From Govanella sp037189785 (GTDB taxonomy: Bacteria; Pseudomonadota; Alphaproteobacteria; Sphingomonadales; Govanellaceae), in contig JBBCIP010000111.1 of NCBI GenBank assembly GCA_037189785.1, positions 1 to 6,742 on the forward strand: DNA of 6,742 bases, read 5' to 3'. The notes beneath the pieces were generated by a model. The model worked only from the letters and a program-made list of their open reading frames with translations. It was not told the origin of the DNA and ran no database searches. The translations under genes were made by a program, and so were the position numbers. Shown piece after piece: positions 6,353 to 6,742 of this stretch (position 1 is the stretch's first letter; the number at the start of each line of letters is the position of its first letter).

Positions 6353-6742
6353 TCATCGGAATGGCAACGAAAACATCACGCCACCGCTGCTCCATAATCT
6401 ATTGGCGCCTCTGTCCAAACCTATTGGAGCCAAATGACGTTGCCATATATCATCGTAATTTCCAACAAGTCTAATTATATCGAATGCCCACAAATCTGAT
6501 AGGCCCAGGATGCGACCGTAATTACCATAAACGCCCAATAATCGCTGGATTTCACGGTTAGAAGACGTTTCCTTCATAGCTTCAACATTGCTCTGCGTGA
6601 TACCTAACTCTTCCGCAGCTACACGTACGTTGAAAGCCCACAAAACGATATCACGCCAACGCGCATCCCCCTGGCGCACCAAAGGTCCTTGCGGTTCACG
6701 AGAAATCACCTCAGTCAATATGATATGATCGTTACGGTTCGA
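6353..6742 (-). CDS. aapJ: General L-amino-acid ABC transporter substrate-binding protein AapJ, C-terminal part
   Basis: The last 129 residues of the periplasmic binding protein of an Aap/Bzt transporter. The frame is open through the right edge, so the signal peptide and most of the ligand-binding fold lie outside the window. The in-frame TTG at 6718 is not a true start, because similarity continues upstream of it (HIILTEVISREP). Features typical of the AapJ C-terminus are EVISREPQGPLVRQGD, then W-RDIV-W, AEELGITQSNV, REIQRLLGVYG, LGLSDLWAFDIIRLVGNY and an ending with NRLWSSGGV and PFR. AapJ binds a broad range of L-amino acids and delivers them to AapQM. It is the first gene visible in the operon; its promoter is upstream of the window. 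Confidence 0.9.
   Translation of the reverse strand, partial: SNRNDHIILTEVISREPQGPLVRQGDARWRDIVLWAFNVRVAAEELGITQSNVEAMKETSSNREIQRLLGVYGNYGRILGLSDLWAFDIIRLVGNYDDIWQRHLAPIGLDRGANRLWSSGGVMFSLPFR

Noticed and set aside
6353..6718. A free-standing 121-residue small protein starting at TTG 6718
   Set aside because: The frame stays open to the window edge and the protein matches the AapJ C-terminus across and beyond that codon, so it is a partial gene.

Overview
All seven genes in this window are read from the minus strand, so transcription runs from the right end towards the left. The best-supported content is most of a general L-amino-acid ABC transporter of the Aap/Bzt type (binding protein AapJ, permeases AapQ and AapM). 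This transporter is typical of Alphaproteobacteria, and the moderate G+C (mid-40s per cent by eye), GTG starts and tight gene packing fit a moderate-G+C member of that class. The species cannot be told from the sequence.

Right block (3' to 5' on the plus strand, 6742 down to 2327): the C-terminal third of AapJ, then a histidinol-phosphate-type PLP aminotransferase, a small glutathione S-transferase-like protein, AapQ and AapM. The gaps are 13, 1, 42 and 10 bases, so this reads as one operon. The usual order is aapJ-aapQ-aapM-aapP. Here two enzyme genes sit between the binding protein and the permeases, and no ATPase gene follows aapM.

Middle (2326 to 2094): a 233-base non-coding stretch with a plausible sigma-70-type promoter pointing left and a small dyad just upstream of it. 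No convincing terminator was found for the operon above.

Left block (2093 to 1): a phytoene-dehydrogenase-like FAD oxidoreductase, then, 42 bases on, a nitrilase-superfamily hydrolase that runs off the left edge before its catalytic cysteine would appear.

Taken together, the window looks like an uptake-and-conversion locus: a periplasmic binding protein and permeases import an amino acid or amino-acid-like compound, and an aminotransferase, an FAD oxidoreductase, a C-N hydrolase and a GST-like protein act on it or its products. The families are clear; the shared substrate and pathway are inference.
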